A stretch of DNA of 64,000 nt from RPQJ01 sp963762315 (GTDB lineage: Bacteria; Pseudomonadota; Gammaproteobacteria; Steroidobacterales; Steroidobacteraceae), in NCBI GenBank assembly GCA_963762315.1, contig CAVXKO010000003.1, positions 620,001 to 684,000 on the forward strand, read 5' to 3'. Below the pieces are notes generated by a model. It was not told the DNA's origin, did not search any database, and saw only the letters and a list, made by a program, of their open reading frames with translations. Below are positions 26,022 through 36,796 of the stretch, one piece after another (within the stretch, counting starts at the first letter, position 1; every line of letters begins with the position of its first letter). Made by a program: the position numbers and the translations under genes.

Positions 26022-26050
26022 GAAGCCGGGCGATGCCCGGCTTCTTTTTT
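26022..26050 (+). terminator. Intrinsic terminator of the alpha operon
   Basis: GAAGCCGGGC, loop GAT, GCCCGGCTTC (26022-26044), then six T (26045-26050). A perfect 10-bp stem with a U-tract, 24 bases after rplQ: a textbook factor-independent terminator closing the ribosomal cluster. Confidence 0.9.
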
Positions 26051-26128
26051 CCGGCGCCTGTCCTATCGTGCGCCGGCGCGCCGGCGTGTGGCGCACGTCA
26101 CTCAATCCATGCAAGGGAGCCTGAAGCC

Positions 26129-26517
26129 ATGAGCCTGCTCTCTGAGTTCAAGGAATTCGCGATGAAGGGCAACGTCATCGACATGGCGGTCGGCGTCGTG
26201 ATCGGCGGCGCGTTCGGCAAGATCGTGTCGTCGTTCGTCGGCGACGTCGTCATGCCCTTGCTCGGCAAGCTGGTGGGCGGCGTGAACTTCACTGACCTCG
26301 CGGTCAACCTCGGCAACAATCCGGCAGGCGAGCCGGTGCTGCTCAAGTACGGCGCGTTCCTGCAGGCGGTCTTCGACTTCACGATCATCGCCGCGGCGAT
26401 CTTCATGGCGATCAGGGCGATCAACAAGCTGAAGGCGCCGCCGCCGCCGCCGCGCCTGCCGCACCGCCTGCAGACGTGGCGCTGCTGACGGAAATCCGCG
26501 ACCTGCTGAAAAAGTAA
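26129..26517 (+). CDS. mscL: Large-conductance mechanosensitive channel MscL
   Basis: Inner-membrane pressure-release channel, 129 residues after correction. Helix 1 is seen in VIDMAVGVVIGGAFGKIVSS and helix 2 in FLQAVFDFTIIAAAIFMAIR. One base is missing from a (CCG)n run at about 26440-26453, so the literal frame ends early in PRLPHRLQTWRC. The corrected C-terminus, APAAPPADVALLTEIRDLLK, matches the family bundle helix. ATG 26129 follows AGGGAGCCTGAAGCC. It lies after the terminator and so has its own transcription unit. Confidence 0.92.
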
Positions 26518-26519
26518 GA

Positions 26520-26655
26520 AAATAGGGGACATTCTCGGTTTTTCGGTGACAACCGAAAGCCGCAAATAGGGGACACTCACTGGGTTTCAGGGACACGGTC
26601 CCTGAAACCCAGTGAGTGTCCCTATTTGTCGAAAAACCGAGAATGTCCCCTGTTT
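26520..26655. repeat. Nested palindromic REP-like element
   Basis: The outer 26-base arms 26520-26545 and 26630-26655 are inverted copies of a unit containing AGGGGACATTCTCGG with one mismatch. Inside lie inner arms 26564-26594 and 26598-26627 (unit AGGGGACACTCACTGGG), complementary over 30 bases except for one extra G, with a 3-base ACG loop. The two units share the head AGGGGACA. It fills the space between convergent mscL and pepQ and could form a cruciform or a bidirectional terminator. It resembles REP/BIME palindromes mobilised by REP-associated (RAYT) transposases; no transposase is present. Confidence 0.85.
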
Positions 26656-26665
26656 CCCTGTTATT

Positions 26666-27993
26666 TCAGAGGGAGGCGAAGGCGTCGCGAGTGAGGTTCT
26701 CGGGCTCGCCGGCCGTGCAGAGCACGTCGTCCTCGATGCGGATGCCGCCGAACGGCTTGAACCGGTCCACGACCTTCCAGCGGATGTGCTTGCCGGCCGC
26801 TCCGGCGCGCGCCTTGTCGAGCAGCAGGTCGATGAAGTAGAGCCCCGGCTCCACCGTCACGACGAAGCCCGGCTCGAGCGTACGCGTCAGGCGCAGGTAA
26901 GGGTGGCCCTCGGGCTTCGGGATCTCGGCGCCCGTCACGTCCTTCGCGAATCCCGCCACGTCGTGAACCTGCAGTCCGAGCAGGTGCCCGATGCCGTGCG
27001 GGAAGAACACGCTGCGTCACGCCCTCCGCGACGGCCGTTTCCGCGCTCGCACGCAATGACGTCGGCGTCTCGCAGCACGCCGGCGATCAGCCAGTGCGCC
27101 AGCAGGTGCACCTCGCGGTAATCGGTGCCTGCGCGGATCGCGGCGCACAGCTGCCGTTGCGCGCCGTCCATCGCCGCGACCAGCGCGCCGAACTGCTCGT
27201 CGCCGTCGCAGTACGTGCGCGTGATGTCGCTCGCGTAGCCGCGCACCTGGGCGCCCGCGTCGATCAGGAACGCTGGCCGCGGCACGTCGCGCTCGCGCTG
27301 CAGTTGCTGGTAGTGCAGCACCGCTGCGCCCGACCCGAACGCGATGATGTTGCCGTACGGCAATTCCTGCTCGCGCAGGCCCGTGGCCGCGCAATACGCC
27401 TGGTGCACTTCGAACTCCGATGCGCCGGCGCGCCAGGCCTTCTCGGCAGCCACGTGGCCGCGCGCGCCGAGCAGCGAAGCGCGGCGCATGCATTCGACTT
27501 CGTAAGGGGTCTTCACCGCGCGGCCGAAGTGCAGGTGGTCGAGCAGGGGCTTGGCGTTCGCCCCGGCGAAACCCCAGGCGTCGAACTCGGCCTGCCACTC
27601 GCCGACGAACGCGAGGCGGCGGCCCGCGGTACCGAGCAGCGCCCGCGCATCCGCGCTCTGGCGGACGACCTGCACGTCGAACTGGCGCGTCCATTCGCCG
27701 GAGGGAAGCGCCGGCGGCTTGTGCCAGTAATCTGCCGGCTGGTGGAACACCAGCAGCGGTCGTTGCCCCGGCACGTGGCGGATGAAGCTGTCGGGCGCGT
27801 CGAGCAGCGGCGCCCACTACAGGAAATGCGGGTTCGCCTTGTAGGGCGGCGCATGATCGTCGAGGAAGTGATCCTTGGGCCGGCCCGAGAAGATCACGAG
27901 GCCGTCGTACCGGTGCGCCGCCAGCGCGGCATCCGTGCGGGCGCGGACCGTGTCCAGGTGGGCGGCAAAGTCGGTATCGAGGGAGGCTTCCAT
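26666..27993 (-). pseudogene. pepQ: Xaa-Pro dipeptidase (PepQ-type), broken by one stop and two frameshifts
   Basis: M24 metallopeptidase cutting X-Pro dipeptides. With corrections it is 441 residues (E. coli 443). The N-domain has DGLVIFSGRPKDHFLDDH; metal ligands lie in DAGAQVRGYASDITRTY, HGIGHLLGLQVHDVAGF, VTVEPGLY and GGIRIEDDV. Three lesions break it: an in-frame TAG at 27817-27819 between NPHFL and WAPLL (frame unchanged on both sides), and one-base insertions at about 27048 and 27011. The frameshifts look like the errors in the ribosomal genes; the TAG is a different kind of lesion. Either a true pseudogene or a consensus error. ATG 27993 (MEASLDTDFAAHLDTV) is the likely start. Confidence 0.85.
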
Positions 27994-28123
27994 GGTGTTC
28001 GCGCCCGGGTGGTTTGGTTGGTGAGGCGTCAATCTTGCCGAAGCGCGGGCCGCGAAGCACGCGCCGCCAACCGGCGTTGCGACAGGACCACATCCGGCGG
28101 ACGGTCGATGAGTCACATCGGCG

Positions 28124-28143
28124 GTCTGTCGCTATTCACAGAC
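28124..28143. promoter_or_regulatory. Possible LexA-like palindrome
   Basis: GTCTGT, 8 bases, ACAGAC: it contains the CTGT-N8-ACAG pattern of gammaproteobacterial LexA boxes, extended by two more palindromic bases per side. The spacer is not A/T-rich, and one such match is expected by chance in a window of this size. It lies between divergent pepQ and the lipoprotein gene; the rest of 27994-28282 shows no gene. Confidence 0.25.
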
Positions 28144-28154
28144 AGTTTCGCCCA

Positions 28155-28183
28155 TTCCAACGCTGACGCCCGGGTCCTAGAAT
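28155..28183 (+). promoter_or_regulatory. Possible sigma-70 promoter of the lipoprotein gene
   Basis: TTCCAA (28155-28160), 17 bases, TAGAAT (28178-28183). The -10 box equals that of the rpsL promoter; the -35 box is weak. It leaves a leader of about 95 nt before 28283. Confidence 0.4.
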
Positions 28184-28282
28184 CCCATCCCGCATATTCG
28201 GCAGATCGCAGGCTCGTGCCTGGTTGCGCCGGATGCTGAAGTCGATTCGTCCTTACTAAACCGATTTTTCGGGGTACTCACC

Positions 28283-28600
28283 ATGAACTCGAAGCTCGCA
28301 CTCGCCGCTGCCCTCGCCGCCCTGGCCCTCGCTGGCTGCGCCAAGAAGGAAGAAGCGCTCCGGCCGCTCGAAGCCGCCTCGGACGCCGCTGCTGCTGCCA
28401 GCCAGGCCGCTGACGCTGCCGGCCAGGCCGTCGACGCCGCCGGTGACGCCGCTGCCGCCGCTGGCGACGCCGCTGCTGCCGCCACGGACGCCGCTGCCAC
28501 CGCCGCCACGGACGCCGCTGCCGCTGCTGGCGCGGCCGCCACGGACGCCGCCGCCGCTGCTGCCGCCCCGGCTGCCCCGGCCGAAGCGCCGAAGCAGTAA
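28283..28600 (+). CDS. Alanine-rich small lipoprotein
   Basis: 105 residues. MNSKLALAAALAALALAGC is a clear lipoprotein signal (basic start, hydrophobic stretch, lipobox LAGC with Cys19; +2 is Ala, suggesting the outer membrane). The mature part is more than half alanine, with Asp recurring every 7 or about 11 residues (DAAAAAG, DAAAAAT, TDAAAAAG) and a Pro/Ala C-terminus. Such 7/11 spacing suits a helical, coiled-coil-forming rod, as in Lpp-like lipoproteins, but there is no sequence match to Lpp that I recognise. Its own terminator follows; function unknown. Confidence 0.8.
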   Translation: MNSKLALAAALAALALAGCAKKEEALRPLEAASDAAAAASQAADAAGQAVDAAGDAAAAAGDAAAAATDAAATAATDAAAAAGAAATDAAAAAAAPAAPAEAPKQ

Positions 28601-28629
28601 GCTGCTCTTCAGCGCAAGCTGAAACGGAG

Positions 28630-28656
28630 AGGGCGGGTTCCGCAAGAGCCCGCCCT
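28630..28656 (+). terminator. Intrinsic terminator after the lipoprotein gene
   Basis: AGGGCGGG (28630-28637), an 11-base loop, CCCGCCCT (28649-28656), then TTCCTTCTT. An 8-bp GC-rich stem with a T-rich tail, 30 bases after the lipoprotein stop. Confidence 0.7.
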
Positions 28657-29205
28657 TTCCTTCTTGGGGGGCGATCGATCGCCAGGCGAAAGGCCCGGAT
28701 CGCCAGCAGGAGGCTGGCCGCCGGCCGTGTCAGTCACGCTACGCGACGCCCGACCCTCGAACGACGACCGCGAATGGATTCGCGCGGTTTACCGCGATTA
28801 TCTGTCCGAACTCTCCATCTCGAAGACCGGCCTGTTTCCCGTGCTCGGTGAGTGGGACGCGCGCGAGCACGAATTCCTCGCCGGCTGGTTCTCCGACCCG
28901 GCGGCACATCCCTTCGTGATCCTGCAGGCCGGCGAGCGCGTCGGCTTCGCCCTGGTCACGCGCCCGGGCCCGATGTCGGCTCGCACCCGTCCCTTTTTCC
29001 GCATGTCGGAGTTCTTCATCCAGGCCAGCTCGCGTCGCCACGGCGTCGGAGCCAGCGCAGCCGCGCTGCTGTTCCACCGCTTCGCCGGCGAGTGGGAAGT
29101 GGTCGAGGACGAGCACAACCCTCCGGCGCTGCTCTTCTGGCGCCGCGTGATCGGGCGACTGACGGGCGGTCGCTACGCCGAGACGCGCCTCGGAGGCGAA
29201 GTCCG

Positions 29206-32067
<2,862 letters not shown>

Positions 32068-32109
32068 CTCGGGAACATCCGGCCACATGCTGCCGATGGG
32101 CAGCCTGTT

Positions 32110-32139
32110 AATATAGGCAACGCCGATACACCGAGGCAA
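32110..32139 (-). promoter_or_regulatory. Candidate promoter of uvrA
   Basis: On the minus strand TTGCCT (32139-32134), 18 bases, TATATT (32115-32110), about 43 bases before the uvrA ATG. An overlapping CTGTTAATATAGGCAA has only half of a LexA box. Confidence 0.45.
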
Positions 32140-32177
32140 AACCTATCCGATCCCGCGATTCCACCCCCAAGCCGGGC

Positions 32178-33359
32178 ATGACCGGCCCGGAGCGCCGCTC
32201 CGTTGCCGCGCTGGCCGCGATCTACGCGACGCGCATGCTCGGGCTGTTCCTGCCGTTGCCGGTGCTGGCGCTCTATGCGCACGGCCTGCCGGACTATTCG
32301 CCCGAACTGCTGGGCCTGGCGATGGGCGCCTACGGCCTGACGCAGGCCGTCATGCAGATTCCGTTCGGCAGCCTGTCCGATCGCATCGGGCGCAAGCCCT
32401 TGATCACATTGGGATTGGGGCTCTTCGCCCTCGGCTCGCTGGTCGGCGCCATGGCGCACAGCGTGGCCGTGCTGGCGGTCGCCCGGGCCATCCAGGGCGC
32501 CGGGGCCGTGTCGGCGGCCGTCACCGCGCTGCTGGCCGACCTCACCCGTCCCGAAGTGCGCACGCGCGCGATGGCGGTGATCGGCATCAGCATCGGCCTG
32601 TCGTTCGTCGTCGCCCTGGTGATTGCGCCCGTGCTCGACGCGGCCTTCGGCGTGCCGGGCATCTTCGTGATGATGCTCTTCCTGGCGCTCGCGGGAGTTG
32701 CCGTGCTGCACCTCGTGGTGCCCGCCGAACCGACCCGCAGCGGCGGGGCGGATTCGCGCAGCTTCGCCGATCTGCTGGCGATCGTGCGCCGCAGGGACCT
32801 GCGCCCGGTGTATTTCGGCATCTTCGCGCTGCACTTCATCATGACGGCGACGTTCATGTCGGTGCCGCAGGCGCTGCAGGGCGACCTCGGCATCCCGAGC
32901 GCGGAGCACTGGAAGGTGTATCTCGGCGTCTTCCTGGTCTCGATCCTCGGGACCGTTCCGCTGGTGATGCGCACCGACCGCGGGGCCGACGCCGGTCCGC
33001 TGTTCGTCTGGTCGATCCTGTGCCTCGCCCTCGCCCAGGCGCTGCTCGGGGCCGACCACGTGCACCTGTGGCGGGTCCTCGCCTTCCTGACCCTGTTCTT
33101 CGCGGTCTTCAATTACCTCGAGGCCCGGCTGCCGGCCCTGCTGACCAACGCCGCCGGCCAGTCCGAACGGGGCGCGGCGCTGGGGGTTTTCGCCACGGCG
33201 CAGTTCCTCGGCGCCTTCGGGGGCGGGGCCATCGGCGGCATCCTGCTCGGGAAGTTCGGGATTTCGGGCGTTTTCTGGGGCAGCGCGGTCATGGCCGTGT
33301 TCTGGGCCGCCGCGGCGGGCCGTTCCATCCCCCAGGCCCCGCGCAAGACTGCAAAATAG
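32178..33359 (+). CDS. MFS transporter
   Basis: 393 residues, 12 predicted membrane helices, unbroken. Motif A between helices 2 and 3 reads GSLSDRIGRKPLITLG; helix 5 carries GISIGLSFVVALVIAPVLDA. It is related to YajR-type drug/H+ antiporters but ends after helix 12 without the cytosolic YAM domain. Its place between divergent uvrA and ssb is shared with Pseudomonas. The substrate is unknown. Confidence 0.85.
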   Translation: MTGPERRSVAALAAIYATRMLGLFLPLPVLALYAHGLPDYSPELLGLAMGAYGLTQAVMQIPFGSLSDRIGRKPLITLGLGLFALGSLVGAMAHSVAVLAVARAIQGAGAVSAAVTALLADLTRPEVRTRAMAVIGISIGLSFVVALVIAPVLDAAFGVPGIFVMMLFLALAGVAVLHLVVPAEPTRSGGADSRSFADLLAIVRRRDLRPVYFGIFALHFIMTATFMSVPQALQGDLGIPSAEHWKVYLGVFLVSILGTVPLVMRTDRGADAGPLFVWSILCLALAQALLGADHVHLWRVLAFLTLFFAVFNYLEARLPALLTNAAGQSERGAALGVFATAQFLGAFGGGAIGGILLGKFGISGVFWGSAVMAVFWAAAAGRSIPQAPRKTAK

Positions 33360-33368
33360 CCCGGACGC

Positions 33369-33395
33369 GGCCGTTTCGCGGTTTCCGCGACGGCC
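33369..33395 (+). other. Hairpin between the MFS gene and ssb
   Basis: GGCCGT-TT-CGCGG, loop TTT, CCGCG-ACGGCC: an 11-bp stem with a two-base bulge, 9 bases after the MFS stop. It is followed by C-rich sequence rather than T, so it is a weak terminator candidate. TAAAAT at 33407-33412 may be part of an ssb promoter. Confidence 0.4.
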
Positions 33396-33439
33396 CCCCG
33401 GTACCGTAAAATTCCCCCCTTTCCCCACGGACACGACCC

Positions 33440-33919
33440 ATGGCACGCGGCATCAACAAAGTCATCCTCGTCGGCAACCTCGGCAAGGATCCCGAGACCC
33501 GCTACATGCCGAACGGCAAGGCGGTCACCAATTTCAGCATCGCCACCTCGGAGAGCTGGAAGGACAAGCAGACCGGCGAGCAGCGCGAGCAGACGGAGTG
33601 GCACAACATCGTCATGTACGACCGTCTCGCCGAGATCGCTGCGGAGTACCTGCGCAAGGGCTCGCAGGTCTACGTCGAGGGCAAGCTGCGCACGCGCAAG
33701 TGGCAGGACAAGGAAGGCCGCGACCGCTATACGACCGAGATCAACGCCAACGAGATGCAGATGCTCGGCGGACGCGCAGGCGCAGGCGGCGGCACGGAGT
33801 CGCGCGGCGAGCCGCGCATGGCTTCCGGTGGCGGTGGCGGTGGCGGTGGCGGTGCCGAGCGTGCCCCGGCCTCGCGCCCGCCCGAGTCGGACAGCTTCGA
33901 CGACGACATCCCGTTCTGA
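33440..33919 (+). CDS. ssb: Single-stranded DNA-binding protein
   Basis: 159 residues: OB-fold domain (1-112) starting MARGINKVILVGNLGKDPET and including TEWHNIVMYDRLAEIA; a Gly-rich linker with nine consecutive Gly; and the acidic tip SFDDDIPF that recruits repair and replication partners. Unbroken. It starts 81 bases after the MFS gene and ends 14 before miaB. Confidence 0.96.
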   Translation: MARGINKVILVGNLGKDPETRYMPNGKAVTNFSIATSESWKDKQTGEQREQTEWHNIVMYDRLAEIAAEYLRKGSQVYVEGKLRTRKWQDKEGRDRYTTEINANEMQMLGGRAGAGGGTESRGEPRMASGGGGGGGGGAERAPASRPPESDSFDDDIPF

Positions 33920-33933
33920 ACAGACGATCTCCC

Positions 33934-35274
33934 GTGCCTCGCGTCCACCTCCACACGTTCGGTTGCCAGATGAACGAGTACGACTCCGCCCGCATGGCGG
34001 ACGTACTGCGTGAAGCCGGCGGCTACGAACCCACGGAGGATCCGGCCGAGGCCGACCTGCTGCTGCTCAACACCTGCTCGGTGCGCGACAAGGCGCAGGA
34101 AAAGGTGTTCTCGTACCTCGGCCGCTGGCGCGAGCTGAAGCGCGAGCGCCCGCACGTCATCATCGGCGTGGGCGGCTGCGTCGCGAGCCAGGAAGGCGAG
34201 GGCATCACCGAGCGCGCGCCGTTCGTCGACGTCGTGTTCGGCCCGCAGACGATTCACCGCCTGCCGCAGTTGATTGCGGAGGTCCGCTCGCGCGGCCGGG
34301 CGGTCGTCGACGTGAGCTTCCCCGAGATCGAGAAGTTCGACCGGCTGCCGGCGCCGACTGCCACGGGCGCGAGCTCCTTCGTGTCCATCATGGAAGGCTG
34401 CAGCAAGTACTGCACTTTCTGCGTCGTGCCATATACGCGCGGCGCGGAAGTCAGTCGCCCGCTCGAGCAGGTGCTGGCCGAGGTGCGAGGACTCGCGGCG
34501 CAGGGCGTCACGGAAATCACGCTGCTCGGCCAGAACGTGAACGCTTACCGCGGCGACCTGGCCGGCGGTGGCCATGCGGACCTCGCTGCGCTGATCTACT
34601 TCGTCGCGGAAGTGCCGGGCATCGAGCGCATCCGCTTCACCACGTCGCACCCGGTCGAGTTCCGCGACAGCCTGATCGAGGCCTACCGGGACGTGCCGAA
34701 GCTGGCGAACTTCCTGCACTTGCCGGTGCAGAGCGGCTCCGACCGCGTGCTCGCGCTCATGAAGCGCGGCCACACCGTGCTCGAATACAAGCAGAAGATC
34801 CGCCGATTGCGCGAGGCGCGCCCGGACATCAGCATCTCGACGGACCTGATCGTCGGCTTCCCCGGCGAGACGGAGCGCGATTTCGAGGCCACGATGGATC
34901 TCGTCGCGGACGTGGGGTTCGACCAGAGCTTCAGCTTCATCTACAGCCGCCGGCCGGGCACGCCCGCCGCCTCGCTGCCGGACGACGTGACCCACGACGA
35001 AAAGCAGCGCCGCCTCGAGCGGCTGCAGGAGCGACTCAATACCCAGGCGCGCGCGATCAGCCAGGCAATGGTGGGCTCCGTGCAGCGCGTGCTCGTGGAG
35101 CGGCCGGCGAGGCGCGATGCGCGCCAGCTCGCGGGCCGCACCGAGAACAACCGCTGGGTGAATTTCGACGGCCCGAGCTCGCTCATCAACCGTTTCGTCG
35201 ATGTCGTCGTCACCGAGGCGATGCCGAACTCACTGCGTGGCCGGCTCGCGGAGCGCGAGCGGAGCATCGCTTGA
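33934..35274 (+). CDS. miaB: tRNA-2-methylthio-N6-dimethylallyladenosine synthase
   Basis: Radical-SAM methylthiotransferase acting on A37 of tRNAs that read U-starting codons; 446 residues. The N-terminal UPF0004 domain holds three cluster Cys (TFGCQMN, NTCSVR, GGCVA); the radical-SAM motif is GCSKYCTFCVVPYTRG; a TRAM domain ends the protein. GTG 33934 (MPRVHLHTFGCQMNEYDS) is chosen because it gives the family start with no extension. Its TGA overlaps the TTG of phoH. Confidence 0.95.
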   Translation: MPRVHLHTFGCQMNEYDSARMADVLREAGGYEPTEDPAEADLLLLNTCSVRDKAQEKVFSYLGRWRELKRERPHVIIGVGGCVASQEGEGITERAPFVDVVFGPQTIHRLPQLIAEVRSRGRAVVDVSFPEIEKFDRLPAPTATGASSFVSIMEGCSKYCTFCVVPYTRGAEVSRPLEQVLAEVRGLAAQGVTEITLLGQNVNAYRGDLAGGGHADLAALIYFVAEVPGIERIRFTTSHPVEFRDSLIEAYRDVPKLANFLHLPVQSGSDRVLALMKRGHTVLEYKQKIRRLREARPDISISTDLIVGFPGETERDFEATMDLVADVGFDQSFSFIYSRRPGTPAASLPDDVTHDEKQRRLERLQERLNTQARAISQAMVGSVQRVLVERPARRDARQLAGRTENNRWVNFDGPSSLINRFVDVVVTEAMPNSLRGRLAERERSIA

Positions 35275-36266
35275 GCGATCCCGTCGCGGTGCGCGAAATC
35301 TCCCTCGCCGAGGCCGGTAACGAGCGGCTGGTCAATTTTGCGGGTCCCATGGAACAGAACCTCAGGCACGTCGAGGAGCGGCTCGGCGTCGAGGTGCGGC
35401 GTCGCGGTCACCAGCTGCAGGTGTTCGGGCCGCCCGAGCCGGTCGCGAACGCCGAGGCCGTGCTGCGCCGCATGTTCGAGCTTTCCGGCAGCGAGTCGAT
35501 GTCGCCCGAGCGCGTGCACCTGTGCGTGCAGGAGTACGGCTTTCCCCGCGCGGATGCTGCGGCGTCTCCCGGTGCCGAAGGCGAGGTCGTCGTGCACACG
35601 CAGCGCGGCGGCATCCGCGGCCGCGGCGCGAACCAGAAGCAGTACCTCGACCACATCCGCGCCCACGACCTCACCTTCGGCATCGGCCCGGCGGGCACCG
35701 GCAAGACGTATCTCGCCGTGGCGAGCGCAGTCGAGGCGCTGCACTCCGGCAGCGTGCGGCGCATCGTGCTGGTGCGGCCCGCCGTGGAAGCGGGCGAGAG
35801 GCTCGGCTTCCTGCCCGGCGATCTCGCCCAGAAGGTCGACCCGTACCTGCGCCCGATGTACGACGCGCTCTACGAGATGATGGGTTTCGATCGCGTCGCG
35901 CGGAACGTCGAGCGGCAGATCATCGAGGTGGCGCCGCTCGCCTTCATGCGCGGCCGCTCGCTCAACGATTCGTTCATCATCCTCGACGAGGCGCAGAACA
36001 CCACGACCGAGCAGATGAAGATGTTCCTGACGCGGCTAGGCTTCGGGTCGCGCGCCGTCGTCACCGGCGACATCACCCAGATCGACCTGCCGCGCCAGCA
36101 GCGGTCGGGCCTGCGCCACGCGATCGAAGTGCTGCGCGGCGTCGAAGGCGTGGCGTTCACCTTCTTCAATGCGCGCGACGTGGTGCGCCACCCCCTCGTG
36201 CAGCGCATCGTGCAGGCCTACGAGCGCGAGTCGGAAGACTCGGGCGAGACGGGGCACGGCGCATGA
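35271..36266 (+). CDS. ybeZ: PhoH-family ATPase (YbeZ)
   Basis: 331 residues. P-loop GIGPAGTGKTYLAVASAVEA, Walker B SFIILDEAQNTT, and SRAVVTGDITQIDLP as sensor region, preceded by a KH-like N-terminal domain. YbeZ is a predicted RNA-linked NTPase working with YbeY. TTG 35271 overlaps the miaB stop as TTGA and gives MSDPVAVREISL; ATG 35350 is an alternative. Coupled upstream to miaB and downstream to ybeY by 4-base overlaps. Confidence 0.9.
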   Translation: MSDPVAVREISLAEAGNERLVNFAGPMEQNLRHVEERLGVEVRRRGHQLQVFGPPEPVANAEAVLRRMFELSGSESMSPERVHLCVQEYGFPRADAAASPGAEGEVVVHTQRGGIRGRGANQKQYLDHIRAHDLTFGIGPAGTGKTYLAVASAVEALHSGSVRRIVLVRPAVEAGERLGFLPGDLAQKVDPYLRPMYDALYEMMGFDRVARNVERQIIEVAPLAFMRGRSLNDSFIILDEAQNTTTEQMKMFLTRLGFGSRAVVTGDITQIDLPRQQRSGLRHAIEVLRGVEGVAFTFFNARDVVRHPLVQRIVQAYERESEDSGETGHGA

Positions 36267-36796
36267 AACCTCCCCCCGCCGGACCGGATTCGCTGCGCGT
36301 CACCCTGCAGGTGGCTGCGCGCCGGCCGTGGGTGCCGGGGCCGGTTGCCGTGCGCAAGTGGGCGAGGGCAGCGCATGCTGCCGGCCTCGGAGCCCTGTCG
36401 CCGCGCGCGCGCAAGGACTTCCCGGCCGGTCGCGCGGACCTGTGCGTGCGGATCGTCGGGCTCGCTGAGAGCCGCCGCCTCGATCGCGACTATCGCGGCA
36501 AGGACAAGCCTACCAACGTGCTGTCGTTCCCTGCCTCCAGCACGGAGCGGGCTGCGGCAGCGGCGCTCGGCGACCTCGTCATCTGCGCGCCCGTCGTGGC
36601 GGCCGAGGCGAAGGAGCAGGCCAAGTCCCTCGCCGCGCACTGGGCGCACATGGTGGCGCACGGCACGCTGCACCTGCTCGGTTTCGACCACGTCTCGACC
36701 CGCCACGCGCGGGTCATGGAACGGCTCGAGGTGGAAATCCTCGGCCGTTTCGGGTATCCCGATCCCTATCGCACTCGGAGCGGTTCCCTCGCATGA
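36263..36796 (+). CDS. ybeY: Endoribonuclease / rRNA maturation factor YbeY
   Basis: 177 residues. The zinc-binding HxxxHxxxxxH signature reads HMVAHGTLHLLGFDH; KDKPTNVLSFP is the second family block. YbeY trims the 16S 3' end and takes part in ribosome quality control. ATG 36263 overlaps the phoH stop (ATGA). The N-terminus MKPPPAGPDSLRVTLQVAAR is proline-rich. Confidence 0.93.
   Translation: MKPPPAGPDSLRVTLQVAARRPWVPGPVAVRKWARAAHAAGLGALSPRARKDFPAGRADLCVRIVGLAESRRLDRDYRGKDKPTNVLSFPASSTERAAAAALGDLVICAPVVAAEAKEQAKSLAAHWAHMVAHGTLHLLGFDHVSTRHARVMERLEVEILGRFGYPDPYRTRSGSLA

Noticed and set aside
32107..32122. LexA box in the uvrA promoter (CTGTTAATATAGGCAA)
   Set aside because: Only the left half-site is present; the right half-site GCAA does not match ACAG.
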